From contig NW_005434645.1 in assembly GCF_000315625.1 (NCBI RefSeq), positions 299,585-337,267 on the forward strand: a DNA stretch of 37,683 nucleotides, read 5' to 3'. The first letter of the stretch is position 1; each line of letters begins with the position of its first letter. This stretch comes from Guillardia theta CCMP2712. Lineage: Eukaryota > Cryptophyceae > Pyrenomonadales > Geminigeraceae. The notes beneath the pieces are model-generated. The model saw only the letters and a list, made by a program, of their open reading frames with translations, was not told the origin of the DNA and ran no database searches. The position numbers and the translations under genes are program-made. Shown in pieces: positions 22,544 to 32,385 of the stretch.

Positions 22544-23084
22544 AGAACAAGGCGAATTAATTTGAAAGACCTACTGTCTCTTAACTCCTCAGCCACCAAA
22601 AACAGCTCAAAGGGAAGCAAAACACCGCTCAACAAAAGCGCTTGAGATGGCCGACGTCGTTGATATGCATCAACATCTCGAGCTTTGGGATCTTCTCCGG
22701 CACAACGACCGTTGCCACCGCAGGAAGCTTGCGCTTCTGTGGAAGCTGCGAGACAGAGGTGGAAGAGGAACTCTTCGAAGCCTCCAATACGCCGGTAGAG
22801 AGGTCAAGAATCATTGGACCAGTTCCCATCACCATCTTGCACCTGGAAATCGGGCTTGGGGCTCAGCTTGCCATCCCTGGCGAACTTCTGTCACTGGTGA
22901 CCTCCTGCAGGCTGCTGCTGCTTAACTTAGCCCAGCAGATCGCTGGGTGTAAGGGGTACGGTAGTGATAGTGACAATTTATTCCTTTAAGACCGGGCCAT
23001 CAAAGAACCTCAGTGACAATACTTAATCATGGGCGCCCCCACTCAGGCTCCACAGCCGTCACGGCGACCGTCACCTTGTGTCCC
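22544..23084 (-). other. Possible upstream exons, then 3' flank of a paralog copy
   Basis: 22835-22629 has a minus-strand ATG frame with a coding look (LPQKRKLPAVATVVVPEKIP), and 22895-22850 another short piece (KFARDGKLSPKPDFQ) ending at a GT donor. Both may belong to the gene downstream on the minus strand. 23032-23084 matches sequence found just beyond the stop codons of the other two cysteine-rich paralogs, so it is part of that duplicated unit. Confidence 0.4.
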
Positions 23085-23876
23085 TTACAAACGAGAGGTC
23101 ATCGCATACCCTAGCAACGACAGCAGCAGAGGCATGTACAGCGACGAAAGGGTCCTGGGCGCTGCTGAATTGCAGTTGGTGTCACTACATGCTGCTTTGG
23201 ATTTTTCAGAAGCGATGATGGAGTCAAGCTTGGCTGAGTCGGCGGTGCAGAGGTTTGAAACGTATGACCTCGTCGCGCTGCAGCACTCCACCACTGTGGT
23301 GGTGGTCGTTGCGCACTGGGAGTCTGAAGTACAGCCTGTGGTTATTGATGAATACGCAGAGCACAGGTCCGAGCACTTGGTGGCCTTGGCGGGCTATACA
23401 AACATCACCGTCAATGATGCCATCAATCGATTCATACAAAGATGCATTGCAGCACTCACCACACCGTAGCCAGCACAAATACCAGAGATTAAGATGGCAC
23501 AAGCAGCATCGGTTGAAGGTATGACGGCCGCGCCAACAAGAGACAGAGCCAATCCCGCGTCTGCTTCACTTTGCGAGGTACAGCTGCCGTACTGGACGGT
23601 TCTCGTTCCGCAGCTTCCTGCACAAACGATCGCAAAGCCTCATATCAGACGCTGGCCGGGTTAAACGAGCTCAATAGGACCCGAGGCAGGATAGATCCAA
23701 ACAATGGTAAGAAAGACAACCGGAGAGCAGGACGGAGCAAGGTATACGAATCAAAGTGAGAAAGAAAGGCTCGCCTCACCTACGGTGACATCGCTCTTCT
23801 TGGCAATGTTGCAAGTGACGGCTGATGCTGTCGCGATCGCCGTCAGGACGAGGAAAGCTCGCATCGTCACTGGCAT
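23085..23876 (-). CDS. Cysteine-rich secreted protein, paralog A
   Basis: Family not recognised. Exons 23876-23780, 23617-23460 and 23393-23085 join in phase, giving 187 residues. The N-terminal signal peptide has the core MRAFLVLTAIATASAVTC, so the protein should enter the secretory route. The mature part carries 14 cysteines, including GSCTSQSEAD, PSTDAAC, CSDLC, CTSDSQC, a CC pair and CSDTNC. The C-terminus is hydrophobic (YMPLLLSLLGYAMTSRL), as in GPI-anchor signals or a tail anchor. A shorter start at 23864 (MRAF) is possible. Two paralogs lie at 27508-28194 and 32386-33095 with the same intron positions. Intron 1 (162 nt) is longer here than in the other copies. An open plus-strand frame over 23029-23469 is only its antisense shadow. 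Confidence 0.85.
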
Positions 23877-23926
23877 GCTTGGTCGTTCCTCGGCCCCTCC
23901 CGGCGCATATTTATTATTACTCCCCT
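23877..23926 (-). promoter_or_regulatory. Conserved proximal promoter block, copy A
   Basis: Just upstream of the ATG the minus strand reads GGAGGGGCCGAGGAACGACC, nearly the same as in the other two copies, preceded by an AT-rich element (AATAAATATG) about 30-45 bp from the ATG. Conservation across copies suggests a core promoter or 5' leader. It could also simply reflect recent duplication. Confidence 0.5.
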
Positions 23927-24575
23927 GATACGTTGTAGATAGGGGACCAAAGACTGCTCTATAGGCCACTAGGACCGATGAAGTACCCTGGCATCCCTGC
24001 GAATCCTTCTACTAGGCTGGTTGCAACCGGTACTCAGGTCACCCACCCACCCTAGGAAAAAGAACTGGTCATTGCCAAGTACGGTCTCTACTATAAATGT
24101 AAATGGTACTAAATGGTACTAGCCACCTCCGTGTCATCCCGTAGTAACGCCACTCACAATAGGCCCAAGGCATTATACCTACAGAGGCCAACAGTCGTGT
24201 ATAATCATGAATATAAGGTTACTGTCAACTTCAAAGGAACAAGTAGACTGTATCTATCCGCATCTACCCACCCCCCTTGCAGCCTTTACTAAACTTGGCA
24301 AGTTCAGCACGTCCGACGGGTACTGCCGCATAGCAAACTCTGACAGCTGGACAATTATCATTCTGGCAGAGTACCGGTGTCATTCTAATCGCCAATGAAT
24401 GAAGATTAGTCAAGCTAGTACTGACATGGTACTATCACTAAAGAGCCACATCTGTCATTGGTACTGGCATATGAAAGCCACTGATGCACTAATAATAATA
24501 AAACTTAAAGTGTGATGGTCGTAAATCTGAAAATCGGGCGGCTCGGACCTACTCTCATGTCACAGTATCACTCTC
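23927..24575. other. Intergenic, no gene seen
   Basis: Relatively AT-balanced unique sequence with short repeats of AAATGGTACT near 24100-24120. No coding exon, RNA gene or mobile-element protein is recognisable. Confidence 0.5.
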
Positions 24576-24731
24576 TTTACTCAAAGTTAAGTTAAAAATC
24601 AGTACGAGGATCGGACAATCAGGAGAGTCACGGCGAGGAGGCTTGACCGTACCCTGTGTCAGGGTCAAGCCTCCTCCGAGTCGTCTCTCCTGATTGTCCT
24701 CGTACTGATTTTTAACTTAACTTTGAGTAAA
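24576..24731. repeat. Long imperfect inverted repeat, MITE-like
   Basis: The left arm 24576-24648 and right arm 24663-24731 are near-perfect reverse complements, both carrying TTTACTCAAAGTTAAGTTAA at the outer ends and GAGGAGGCTTGACC at the inner ends, with a loop of about 14 nt. A short internal mismatch block lies around the middle of the arms. No coding sequence is inside. A related single arm occurs at 27184-27225. Consistent with a small non-autonomous foldback element. Confidence 0.8.
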
Positions 24732-27183
24732 GAAAGTACCCTGACACTCTCAGTGACTGAGACTCCGGGCCTGATGAGTCAGGCTCCGAGGCTCCGAGTC
24801 GCCGCCGGATTCAAAACTCCGACTCCGAAAGCCCGTGACCCAGTCACGAAGCCAACATGGTTGTAGCGCCGTCTTATGGCCCTCCCATCTTGTGCATAGG
24901 AGCTGGGTTGGTTTGCATTGGTCAGAATTCTGCCACTACGAAGCAGCAGAGCTAAGGCTGTCTCTTCCCTCCTCGTCTTCGTCCTCCTCCTCTCACCACC
25001 CGAATGTTTCAAGTTTACGCGACCCAGACATCAGCAGCGAGGGCTCAACGCACCTCCACTGGATCACACAAAGATAAAAACACATGTTCTAATACTCATG
25101 TATGTTGCAGACTGTAAACAATTTCATGAAATATGTGAGTTTCTGTTCAATTTTCACTGTTCGGCACAACGCCAACATGTTGTTGTTGGAGATAAATTCA
25201 GCGATCTGTTGCGTACAAAATCACATAGACAAAGGAAAAAGTATATTGAGTTGTGTGTAATAATATCCATCTTGATTCAACATCTTAATTGGAAAAATTT
25301 TCTAATACAAATGTACAGAATATGATATGAGCGAAATTGGGTTTTTATCTTTCAGACTTCTTAAACACCCAACTGTCGCAGTGGAGGAGGTTTGTTACTT
25401 GATTGCAGGCTTCGAACATGAGTATTGCATCCATCAACGGTCTTCAAGTGTCTCCCACGCTACTTTTTTCTCCCTCGAGTTAAAGACCTCAACATTTCTG
25501 GAATGCTCGCTCCGCGCCCTGATTTCCGTGGCTCCCTCCGTGGCAAAACCGTAGACGGAAACAAGAATCTACACAACCTCTTACCTCCTTGCCTGCTGCA
25601 AGATTGCAATGGGTTCTCCAGATTTGCCTGCATGTCTCTGAGTAATTTTCATGCTTCTCAGTCGAGATAGGCCTCTTCAAAACTTGAAATTGTTCCAGTG
25701 CTCATCAACATTTGATATGAGGTACTCCAATCATTTTCTTTACCTTCTCTTTCATACCTACACTAAACCTTGTAACTCTTGACTTCCATCGTGCACTTTG
25801 ATGATATTCATTACAATCAAGTCCATTTTCTTTCTCAGAGCAGCTTCTTTGCACTTAGTTCACCTCGTAAACTGTGAAATTGAAGTTGATGCAGAAAACC
25901 ACTCCGCATGGAATATGACCATCTCCCATTGTTTTCCGCACATGTTAAAGCTGTAAGCAATTGACCTCAGTCTTTAAGCATTTCATGCGTCTCGTCATCA
26001 CATATGGATGACGAGATCTTGTGCTGTGGGATCGTCAAATCATCTGTTCCGGCATCAATCTTGCACTCAGATGTTTCTCTCGTGCTGGTGCATGGCGAGT
26101 CATACCATGTCTGTTCACTTTACAAATGAGTCTTTAGGCCTTTCTCCAACACTCAGCAGTATCATTTTCCCCTGCACGATGATTCTCAAACCTTCTAGAT
26201 GATGTTTTACCCTGTTTTGAACGAAAAAAAACATCAGAAAAATATTTCTGAACGACACAATCGACGAACCATTTTTTCACAGTAACCTCCAACGAAATGC
26301 TAGAAGAAGTGACTGATTAACACGAATAACATGCGATTACGAAGACACTTGGCGTGGAAACAATTTCAGGCGCTACTTGGGTGAAACAGACATGAACCAG
26401 CCAGTGCTAACATCCGTCTGATGAGTAGTAGCGCAACGAAGTAGCTCTCATCAGGTCCCATCAAGTACTCAAAACTCTACTGAAAGCGCTTGTTCTTACC
26501 TCATATGCCCCAAGGCCCACCACGGCAAGTCTTGCTGCACAGATCTGACCTCCAACACTATGCATAGCTTGCCTAAACTAGTCCCCACCAAGACCCCTGT
26601 GTTTGCGCAATCTTTCCGCATGATTCCGGTTGTTTGAGAATGTTTGATCGCACATCCCTGTCCTTCTGCACTATCCTGCTCTTCCTGCTCCCTCCTGCTC
26701 CTCCCTCCCCTCTTCCCCCAGCCCTCTGCTCCTCCCTCCCTCCCCAGCACCTCTTTCTTTAGCTCCCTCTACTGTTGTCTGTATGGATGAGACGGTGGAG
26801 AAAGATGAGATAGTGGAAGGGAAAGGGAAAGGCCAGAGAAATGGGAGGAAAGAGGAGCCAAAGGAGAAGGAGGAGGCAGCTGAGACAGAGAAGCCTGGGG
26901 AAAGCGAGAACACTGGGGGCGAAAGAGAGGAGGGAGGATTGAGGAGCTCCGAGGTAGGAGAGAGGGAGGGAGAAAAGAGAAAGAGAAGGTGAAAAGCATC
27001 ATCCATTGTCCTTTCATCAATACATGGAAAACTATAGCAGTGCGGCGCACGCAGCTCACTTTGCTTCCTAACCAATCCCCACTCCTGCCATTGCTCTGAG
27101 CGTATGCACTCGGACCCGCCTCACGGTAAAGACATAAGAATTTTAGAAGGCAGAGATTGATCATTACCGTGATCCCCTCAGAG
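24732..27183. other. Gene-poor region
   Basis: No intact gene is supported. 24900-25010 is a degenerate copy of a helicase segment (separate entry). 24770-24830 has repeated CTCCGA/GACTCCGA motifs. 25080-26480 is AT-richer with only short unremarkable frames. 26660-26990 has strong purine/pyrimidine asymmetry giving a 69-codon charged frame that I do not count as a gene. Confidence 0.5.
24900..25010 (-). pseudogene. Degenerate copy of DEAD-box helicase exon and intron edge
   Basis: On the minus strand this segment reads ATTCTGACCAATGCAAACCA, then codons like ILTNANQP. This matches [12 protein letters not shown] in the exon at 34079-34010 of the helicase gene. The similarity continues upstream of that exon into its intron (AGCTCTGCTGCTTCG here, AACTCTGCTGCTTCG there, followed by a purine-rich tract with CACC/GGTG runs). 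A copied intron means DNA-level duplication, not retroposition. After ANQP the reading diverges and no complete gene remains. Confidence 0.6.
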
Positions 27184-27225
27184 TTTACTCAAAGTTGAGT
27201 TAAAAATCAGTACGAGGACAATCAG
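27184..27225. repeat. Solo arm of the inverted-repeat element
   Basis: About 42 bp matching one arm of the repeat at 24576-24731 (TTTACTCAAAGTTGAGTTAA, then AATCAGTACGAGGACAATCAG) with a single obvious difference in the outer part. It shows that the element, or part of it, is dispersed. Confidence 0.8.
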
Positions 27226-27507
27226 TCTACTAGTGAGTACTTGGATGTTTTTTTTTATCTGACTAGGAGGCACCAGCAGACTACTTCCGTGGGAGGGTGG
27301 GGTCATGCTTCAGAGTCCTACAGGGGGTGGGTACTCTAGTATGAGCCCCCTACTACCGGGTGCTAAGTGTGAACCAGTAGTTTCGAAGTTAACACTGAAG
27401 TCCCCTAGGACGCTACGGCTGTGTACGATAGTCTTACTATTACCCGGTTACCTAGGGTCAGACTGATTAAAACGGGTCGCCGGGAGGGGCCAAAAGGAAC
27501 GACCGGC
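27226..27507. other. Upstream region of paralog B, G-run rich
   Basis: No gene. 27280-27330 has GGGAGGGTGGGG and GGGGGTGGG runs. The last 70 bp hold the conserved promoter block of paralog B. Confidence 0.5.
27441..27507 (+). promoter_or_regulatory. Conserved proximal promoter block, copy B
   Basis: TACCCGGTTACCTA at 27441-27454 also occurs in inverse orientation upstream of paralog C (33152-33165), about 55 bp from the ATG in both. It is followed by an AT-rich ATTAAAAC and then GGGAGGGGCC and GGAACGACC just before the ATG. The spacing is shared among the copies. Confidence 0.5.
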
Positions 27508-28194
27508 ATGGCCATGCGAGCTTTCCTCGTCCTGACGGCGATCGCGACAGCATCAGCCGTCACTTGCAACATTGCCAAGCAGGGGGATCTCTCCGTAGGT
27601 GAGGCGAGCCTTTCTTCTCTCCGATGTCTCCCTATTGTTCATCTTTAAACGCATCTTCGGGCAGGGAACTGCGGAACGAAAACCATCCAGTACGGCAGCT
27701 GTACCTCGCAAAGTGAAGCGGACACCGCATTGGTTCTGTTGCTTTTGAGTGCAGCCTTCATACCTTCAACCGATGCTGCTTGTGCCGCCTTCATCACTGG
27801 TATTTGCTCTAGCTACGGCGTGGTGAGTGCTGCAATACATCTTTGTATGAATCGATCAATGGCATCATTGACGGTGATGTTTGTATAGCCCGCCAAGGCC
27901 ACCAAGTGCTCGGACCTGTGCTCTGGATATGCATTTTCCCAAGGCTGCACTTCAGACTCCCAGTGCGCAACGACGTCCACCACAGTGTTGTCGTGCTGCA
28001 GCTCGACGAGGACAGCCATCTCAAACCTCTGCACCGCCGACTCAGCCAAGCTTGACTCCATCATCGCTACTGAAAAATCCAGTGGAGCATGTAGTGACAC
28101 CAACTGCTATTCAGCAGCGCCCAGGACCATTTCGTCGCTGTACATGCCTCTGCTGCTGTCGTTGCTGGGGTATGCGATGACCTCTCGTTTGTAA
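27508..28194 (+). CDS. Cysteine-rich secreted protein, paralog B
   Basis: Exons 27508-27598, 27665-27822 and 27889-28194 give 184 residues. Signal peptide core MRAFLVLTAIATASAVTC; the mature part keeps all 14 cysteines of the family (GNCGTKTIQYGSC, CSDLC, GCTSDSQC, CC, CSDTNC). The C-terminus is the same hydrophobic YMPLLLSLLGYAMTSRL. Intron 2 is 66 nt and nearly identical to that of paralog A, while GNCG and the upstream TACCCGG box are shared with paralog C. It is on the opposite strand to the other copies. A secreted or surface-anchored role is inferred from the leader and tail. The start is the ATG at 27508 (MAMRAF), with a second ATG two codons later. Confidence 0.85.
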
Positions 28195-29275
28195 GGGATC
28201 AGTGCCGGGCTCAGTCACAAGGTGACGGTCGTCGTGATGGCAGTGGAGCCTCAGTGGGGGCGGTGGAGGCTGAAGAAGTAGAGAGAAGGTGAAACCTGAG
28301 TAGAGGCACGTAGTTGAAGGAATAAACCGTCACTCAAAGTCTGATCTACCCACCTGGATGCACCTTTGACGCTACCGGGGAGAAGTGTTAGCCGCCGTCT
28401 CGCCTTTGACCGTACGTTGTGGATCCAGTTGGTTGAATGCAAAGTACAAGTGAAGCCTTCGCACACGGAACTCGTTGCTAGCCCAGCCAGATGGGTACAG
28501 TTAAGGTTGATGGGTTGCAGACGTGTACAGCGAATGCTGAAAGCACCTCGCTGGATCGCACATTCTTAAACTCCCACTTGTGCTATTTTGATGCACATCC
28601 CGTACTGATCATGGACACTGTGTCAGGGATATTTTGAGTGGTACTGGATATCCCTTGCAATGCTTCTTCAATGTCCTGATCCTTGTTCCCCTGATTGTCG
28701 TGCATGCCGCTGCTCGTGTTGTTGGAGTAGAGGTTTTTGCTGCTGCTTCCTTTCTCCTGGTCTCTTGCTGAGACGGATATGTTTGTTTATCCTCTCCGAC
28801 GTAGCTTGCTCCTGTTTGTCCCCTCCTCTTCAGTAAACCGAAGAAGATCATTCTCTATCTTCTGCTTCTCCTCGCCCCCTCCACATGGCATGGAAGGCAA
28901 CAATTGACATGTATACATGGTGAGCGATGGTCCTCATAAGAATCTACTGATGCACACAACACTCATACACAGCAGCTTTCATCGACTCGACGGGCTCCAC
29001 ATCTGCAACAGAGGGAACCATTACCAACAACCAGTGAGTGTCAGTTCGATTGTACAGAGACAACTTGAGCTCTATGTTACTCTCAGTTGTATCCTATTGC
29101 TCTGATAGCCTTGAAGCTTTACGGGTTCAAGGCTGCAGACGTCTACACCGACTGCTCAAGGCCATGGCGCCGTGGTGTGAGGGATGGATGGTGCGATGGC
29201 GCGATGGTGTGTGGATGGGATCGGATGGGATTTGGTGTGTGAGTCCTTTGGATTGTTGTCTTTATCATACACTAT
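28195..29275. other. Spacer with possible coding remnants
   Basis: 28195-28262 is the 3' flank shared with the other cysteine-rich copies. On the minus strand 28885-28600 has fragments with a coding look in two frames (EEKQKIENDLLRFTEEEG, and SSGMHDNQGNKDQDIEEALQ), but I could not join them into a gene. They may be exons of an unidentified or decayed gene. Confidence 0.35.
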
Positions 29276-31628
29276 CTACTTCTTCGACTTCCCAGCGGCC
29301 GGCTCCTTGGGGGGAAGTGCAAACTTGGGCGGTGCTGCTTTCTTGGGCGGCTGGTACTGCAGCTCTGTTTTTGTGACCTTGCCCGCGTCTCTGTCCTTCT
29401 TCGATTCGTTCCTTTCGTTGAGGGTATGTTGTTATCCCTCGGACTCCGGGCAACCCACCCATGCTCCCATCCACTCCACCGATTGTCCTTGTCGGCAGTG
29501 ATGAGTGGGTGTCTGCAAGCCTGGTGGCCATGGATGGCTTGATGGAAGCGATCTCGACGAGAGTCTTGAGGTCGTCGATGGTCTCGATGTCGATCTTTGG
29601 TGCGGGCTGTATGATGAAGTTGATCGTGCCTCAAGTGCCCACGCAGCAGCTGCATCTCGGCGGAGAAGATCCTCTGGTTCATGCCCGCCTGGGATGTTAA
29701 ACAATTGAAACACAGAGTTGATCCAATTGCCCTGCATCTGCGTGATGTCCTCCTCAGGCTTCAGGGCTGCCAGCATCTGGCTGTTGTAGTTCTTTGGAAG
29801 GATATGTAGGAGTGGTGGGTGGTTCCCGGAGTTGTCAAGGAATTCGTTCTCTAATGATAGGAGTTACTTAAGCTATGGTTAACTGAATCTATCTGTGCTG
29901 ACGAGTTTTTCATCTCGCTGTGTTCCTCCTCGTTGACCCCCGCGATGAACCTCTCGTGCTCTTCCCTTACGAGGGGGAGGCTCAGCTGGAGGCTCAGCTG
30001 GCTGGCGAGAAAGTTTTCCCTTGGCTGATCCATCGGGATCTTCTTGTCCTTCCTCGAGCAACAACGTGTGCACAGGTGTTGCACGCGTCCGCAAAGGATC
30101 TGCGGGTCTTTGCCTCCCTCACAAGTTGCGGTTCTCATGGATCAGGCCCGCCATCGGGACCTAACTTTCCTTGACATTCCCCGAGAGGATCTGTATCCAA
30201 TACCTGAGAACCTTGGACTCCTCGTCGTACTCAAGAGTGAATTTCGGTTCAAAGTCCATCTTCTTGGAGGCCTCATCCATGGATGAGCCTATGAAAAAGC
30301 CGCTGTTCGCGCTCCTCAGGGCATTGTCCTCGGCCATGGTGACCTTCTTGTTCGTGTCATCCTGAGTTTTTCAGAAAAAGTCAGTTTCGCACACATTTTC
30401 GTTCATAAGTTCGTGAAGACTTACATTTCCCCGTAACTCTTCCTTACGTTGCCCCGTAACTCTTCCTTACGTTGCCCTGTAACTCTTCCTTACGTTGCCC
30501 CGTAACTCTTCCTTACGTTGCCCCGTAACTCTTCCTTACGTTGCCCCGTAACTCTTCCTTACGTTGCCCCGTAACTCTTCCTTACGTTGCCCCGTAACTC
30601 TTCCTTACGTTGCCCCGTAACTCTTCCTTACGTTGCCCCGTAACTCTTCCTTACGTTGCCCCGTAACTCTTCCTTACGTTGCCCCGTAACTCTTCCTTAC
30701 GTTGCCCCGTAACTCTTCCTTACGTTGCCCCGTAACTCTTCCTTACGTTGCCCCGTAACTCTTCCTTACGTTGCCCCGTAACTCTTCCTTACGTTGCCCC
30801 GTAACTCTTCCTTACGTTGCCCCGTAACTCTTCCTTACGTTGCCCCGTAACTCTTCCTTACGTCTTCCTTACGTTGCCCCGTAACTCTTCCTTACGTTGC
30901 CCCGTAACTCTTCCTTACGTTGCCCCGTAACTCTTCCTTACGTTGCCCCGTAACTCTTCCTTACGTTGCCCCGTAACTCTTCCTTACGTTGCCCTGTAAC
31001 TCTTCCTTACGTTGCCCCGTAACTCTTCCTTACGTTGCCCCGTAACTCTTCCTTACGTTGCCCCGTAACTCTTCCTTACGTTGCCCCGTAACTCTTTCTT
31101 GTGAAGCACGTCTTGGTTGCATTTCTTTGTCCGCTGAATCAAAATCTCCCAAATGGAAGTCATCGATAGGGTTTTTTCTTGACGGCAACGGTGGGTCGCC
31201 TTCCATGTCAATCTGAAAGATTTTCTTGGATTCATCTTACAGGACCACCTGTGTATGATGGTAGATCAGATGTAAACCAAATGAAGGGCTAGAAGAGTCC
31301 GCACCAGACTGTTAACTCTAAGAGACTCAGCTGTCTCTAATGACTGACACATCCTGTCGTCCAATAGCCCCATCGAACGGAAGTGCTTGTCCTTTCAGAC
31401 CATCTATTGTTACCTCTTCAACCTTGAGCAGCACCGTTCTCTTACCCACATCGGCCGCTTGAACTTGTCCTCCATGATCTTCATCATTCTCACTATCATT
31501 TAGAGAATCACAATCTTGTGCTCACATGGTATTAATCTCATATTGATGAGCTCAGCTTCCTTGCTGAGCAAGAGAGTTAGAAGTCCTCCGACACCCTCCT
31601 CAGCCTCCAGGCATAGGATTGGGTGCAT
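29276..31628 (-). pseudogene. Disrupted multi-exon gene, unidentified, with minisatellite intron
   Basis: Family not recognised. Coding segments in minus-strand order: near 31628-31500 (ATG, then EEGVGGLLTLLLSKEAELIN), 31500-31360 (GKRTVLLKVEEVTIDGLKGQ), 31212-31057 (52 codons, GDPPLPSRKNPIDDFHLGDF), 30361-30204 (MAEDNALRSANSGFFIGSSM), 30060-29890 (EEHERFIAGVNEEEHSEMK), 29850-29700 (MLAALKPEEDITQMQGNWIN), 29700-29530 (IDIETIDDLKTLVEIASIKP) and the C-terminal exon to the stop at 29276 (KFALPPKEPAAGKSKK). Some joins are clean splices, but others need frame changes with no usable intron: near 31500, at about 29690 (+1), at about 29640 (about 10 nt, beside a GGCAC duplication) and near 29550. That pattern indicates decay or local assembly error. 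I write no repaired protein. Confidence 0.5.
30424..31103. repeat. 23-bp minisatellite, about 29 units
   Basis: The unit is TTGCCCCGTAACTCTTCCTTACG: 27 nearly identical full copies from 30449 to 31080 plus one diverged unit at each edge. Variants: two units have CCCTGT instead of CCCCGT, and one partial 11-bp unit (TCTTCCTTACG) lies near 30865. On the minus strand each unit contains GGCAACGTAAGG, a good match to a 5' splice site. The array fills most of an intron of about 695 nt in the minus-strand gene. Confidence 0.95.
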
Positions 31629-32385
31629 TCTGTGTCAGCTAGTAGATCACACTGATCTATACCAGTCAAGACTAAACAGTTTCTAACACAGATTGCATGA
31701 ATAGTACGCGATGCGCATCAAAATACCACAAGTAGGAGGTTAAGAATGTACTTCAGGAAAGTATGGAGGTCAGGACACAAAGTTTACTGTCATGCTAACA
31801 CCGAATCGATGAACTCAAGTCAGGAAAGCTCACTTCCCTGTTTGCACCATGCAACTCAAGACCTGTCCGCGGATCACTTTCTCTATTCGAGCGATCAACT
31901 GTTGAACGTCCATGAATGTGAAAATACCTGGAGTAATTTTCAGAATGAATCAACTATCTCAAACTTGTCTGTGTTCTCAGTCAATGAACAATTAGAACAA
32001 AGGATTAGAGGCGCCTCTAGACACGCTACCCGCAAGCATGTAGCACAAATTGTGCATCCATGGGGCATTGAGACTTAGTGATGAGTTGATTCCAGTAAAG
32101 GCGATGGCGAGTGGTAAATGGCATATATGAACTTCCATTGGAGCCAGTTGATGTTGCATAGCGCTACATCAGGTTTGAGACTGCTCACTCCACACTTTCA
32201 GCACTGTGTGAAAAGGCACTGCAACGTTTCAGTCACCTCAAAACTTTTGACGGTTTATTCCTTCAACAAGATGCCCCTAGTCATCTTACTTGAAAGCCTT
32301 CAGCCTCCTTGCCACCGCCCCCACTGCCAGGCTCCACTGCCGTCACGACAACCATCGCCTCATTACTGAACCTGGCGCTGATCCC
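31629..32385 (+). other. Spacer with possible MYND-finger exon fragment
   Basis: On the plus strand 31746-32078 is an open frame starting after an acceptor-like TTCAG. It reads RKVWRSGHKVYCH, which resembles the second half of a MYND zinc finger, then about 90 unremarkable residues ending in a stop. The upstream half of a finger is not found; TGC GCA TCA AAA TAC 35 bp before is a weak candidate. Probably a decayed fragment. 32313-32385 is the 3' flank shared with the cysteine-rich paralogs. Confidence 0.35.

Noticed and set aside
23029-23469. Plus-strand 146-codon frame
   Set aside because: It is antisense to exons 2-3 of cysteine-rich paralog A, whose cysteine pattern and splice sites fix the true strand.
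26783-26992. Plus-strand 69-codon highly charged frame
   Set aside because: Result of a purine-rich tract; no supporting exons nearby.
30424-31103. CRISPR-like regular repeat array
   Set aside because: Units are head-to-tail 23-mers with no unique spacers between them, in a eukaryotic gene; it is a minisatellite.
31746-32078. Complete 110-residue plus-strand protein
   Set aside because: Only the first few residues resemble a known motif, and the ATG would cut a finger in half; kept as a fragment only.
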